7,536 bases of DNA from an uncultured Achromobacter sp. (GTDB taxonomy: Bacteria > Pseudomonadota > Gammaproteobacteria > Burkholderiales > Burkholderiaceae_B): positions 1 to 7,536 of the forward strand of contig CAJYKY010000393.1 of NCBI GenBank assembly GCA_913775005.1, in the 5' to 3' direction. Made by a program: the position numbers and the translations under genes. This document shows, piece after piece, positions 6,553 to 7,536 of the stretch (position 1 is the first letter of the stretch; each line of letters opens with the position of its first letter). Below the pieces are notes generated by a model. That model saw only the letters and a list, made by a program, of their open reading frames with translations. It ran no database searches and was not told the DNA's origin.

Positions 6553-6592
6553 GGCGCAGGGCGCTGGGGACTATTCGGTGGACCCCTGCGCC
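6553..6592. repeat. Inverted repeat straddling the ribonuclease stop codon
   Basis: GGCGCAGGG (6553-6561) and CCCTGCGCC (6584-6592) are perfect 9-bp complements flanking the TAG stop at 6573-6571. The 22-nt loop is long, and the better terminator lies further on, so this may be a secondary structure at the transcript end or chance in GC-rich sequence. Confidence 0.3.
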
Positions 6593-7536
6593 GGGCTGAC
6601 CTGGCCGACATAGCGGCAGTCCAGTTCCAGCGCAAGTTCGTCCATGCCCAGAATGTCGATTTCCACCGCCGTGCCGCGCTCGAGTTCGGGCATGCCGCCC
6701 ACGCGCGTCACCAACGGCGCGTTGGCAAAGCGCACCAGATCATCGCGCAGCACATGCGCCACCGTGCGCGTCACGCCGTGTTGCTTCAGCCAGCGCAGGC
6801 ACCAGTAGCGTTCCATGGCGCTTTGGAATTCGGCCCAGGCTGCGTACTGCGCGTCGAAGGCGCCGATGATGGCGAACAGGTCGGCATCGCGCGGCTTGAA
6901 CGGAGCCACCAGGCGCGCGGACACGCCGTGCTCTACCGCCGCGATCAGCTGCCACTGGTTGACCAGGTCGACATAGCGGCGCAGCGGCGACGTGCTCCAC
7001 GCGTATTGCGGCACGCCGATAGCTTCGTGCGGCAGCGCCTGGGTGCTCATGCGCACGCGGCCGGCCTGTTGCGAACGGTAGATGCCCGGCACGCCATGCT
7101 GGTGCAGCAAGCCGCCCCATTGGTTATTGGCCAGGATCATGTATTCGGCCACCATCCGGTCCAGCGGCGCATTGCGCTGGCGCGGTACGAGGCGCACGGG
7201 GGTGTCCGGATCGTCGGGGTTGCCGTCCAGATAGAAGCTGTATTCCACCCGCGAATTGTTCTCGGGCTTGCCGCGCACGTTCTCGCGCTGCGCGGACAGC
7301 GCCTGCGCCAGCTTCCACAGCGGGCGCAGCCAATGGCCGTAGGGCAGTTCGGCCGACGGGTCGGCAAGGCTGGCCTCGGTGACCTGCGCGTCCAGCATGT
7401 TGTGGCGCAGGTTTTCGCGGACCACCACGCGTTCCAGGCGCGTGTCGGATTCAAAAATTTCGCCCGTTTCCGGGTCGGCCACGACGTACAGCGATAACAC
7501 CGGCACTTCACGGCCCGCGTCCAGCGAGAACGCCTT
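6571..7536 (-). CDS. RNase II-family (RNB domain) exoribonuclease, C-terminal part
   Basis: The frame is open to the right edge (first visible codon AAG at 7536-7534), so the true start and the N-terminal cold-shock-like and first RNB portions are outside. The 321 visible residues cover the C-terminal part of the RNB catalytic domain. They include KAFSLD at the edge, AEYMILANNQWGGLL at about 130-144, GIYRSQ at about 151-156, and the family signature YAWSTSPLRRYVDLVNQW at about 179-196, matching the TSPIRRY-D element of RNase II/R enzymes. The last ~35 residues (ERGTAVEIDILGMDEL...) look like a compact S1/OB-type RNA-binding end. The family degrades single-stranded RNA processively from the 3' end in the cytoplasm. 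It is short at the C-terminus compared with RNase R, which has a basic tail, so an RNase II-like variant is favoured. It is separated from the sensor operon by a terminator and appears functionally unrelated. Confidence 0.9.
   Translation of the reverse strand, partial: KAFSLDAGREVPVLSLYVVADPETGEIFESDTRLERVVVRENLRHNMLDAQVTEASLADPSAELPYGHWLRPLWKLAQALSAQRENVRGKPENNSRVEYSFYLDGNPDDPDTPVRLVPRQRNAPLDRMVAEYMILANNQWGGLLHQHGVPGIYRSQQAGRVRMSTQALPHEAIGVPQYAWSTSPLRRYVDLVNQWQLIAAVEHGVSARLVAPFKPRDADLFAIIGAFDAQYAAWAEFQSAMERYWCLRWLKQHGVTRTVAHVLRDDLVRFANAPLVTRVGGMPELERGTAVEIDILGMDELALELDCRYVGQVSPAQGSTE

Noticed and set aside
6450..6635. N-terminal extension of the response regulator to 6635
   Set aside because: It overlaps the ribonuclease 3' end and its terminator and adds low-complexity residues. 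ATG 6449 has GGAGG 5 nt upstream and starts the receiver domain.
6181..7497. Plus-strand open frame (438 codons) across the regulator and ribonuclease genes
   Set aside because: It spans two well-supported genes and a terminator on the other strand, and it lacks motifs and a plausible ribosome binding site.
1..7536. Mobile element, integron or CRISPR signatures
   Set aside because: No transposase or integrase frame, terminal repeats with target duplication, or regularly spaced repeats were seen.

Overview
The window is GC-rich DNA in which every supportable gene lies on the minus strand. Base composition, protein style and the TctE-type kinase suggest a betaproteobacterium close to Bordetella/Achromobacter (Alcaligenaceae). 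That placement is inferred from general resemblance, not from a marker gene. Genes are described below in transcription order, from high to low coordinates.

(1) 7536-6571: the C-terminal 321 residues of an RNase II-family (RNB) exoribonuclease, cut by the right edge and followed by a good intrinsic terminator (6529-6497). (2) 6449-5778: an OmpR/TctD-type response regulator with a strong ribosome binding site. (3) 5791-3224: overlapping the regulator by 14 nt, a very large sensor protein. Its first ~457 residues are a complete TctE-like histidine kinase. Its last ~330 residues are a periplasmic solute-binding protein, joined in frame through an Asn/Pro/Ser-rich linker and a third hydrophobic segment. 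(4) 3057-1960: a free periplasmic solute-binding protein with a signal peptide, clearly paralogous to the C-terminal domain of the kinase. (5) 1801-23: a fused double-domain ABC permease of the FbpB/AfuB type, interrupted by an in-frame amber codon inside its first EAA loop. (6) 30-1: the first ten codons of the next gene, probably the transporter's ATPase, overlapping the permease stop.

Together, genes 2-6 look like a sense-and-import module. A two-component system whose kinase carries its own copy of the transporter's binding protein sits directly upstream of that transporter. The simplest reading is that the fused domain senses the substrate (ferric iron or a small anionic metabolite; the sequence does not decide) and the regulator controls the transporter genes. 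The kinase/binding-protein fusion is the most unusual item in the window. The second is the amber codon in the permease, which would inactivate uptake unless it is read through or is a sequencing error. Non-coding elements include nested hairpins between the binding-protein and permease genes, a stem-loop after the kinase gene, and a small dyad upstream of the binding-protein gene. No gap exceeds 300 bases, and I found no RNA genes, CRISPR arrays or mobile elements.
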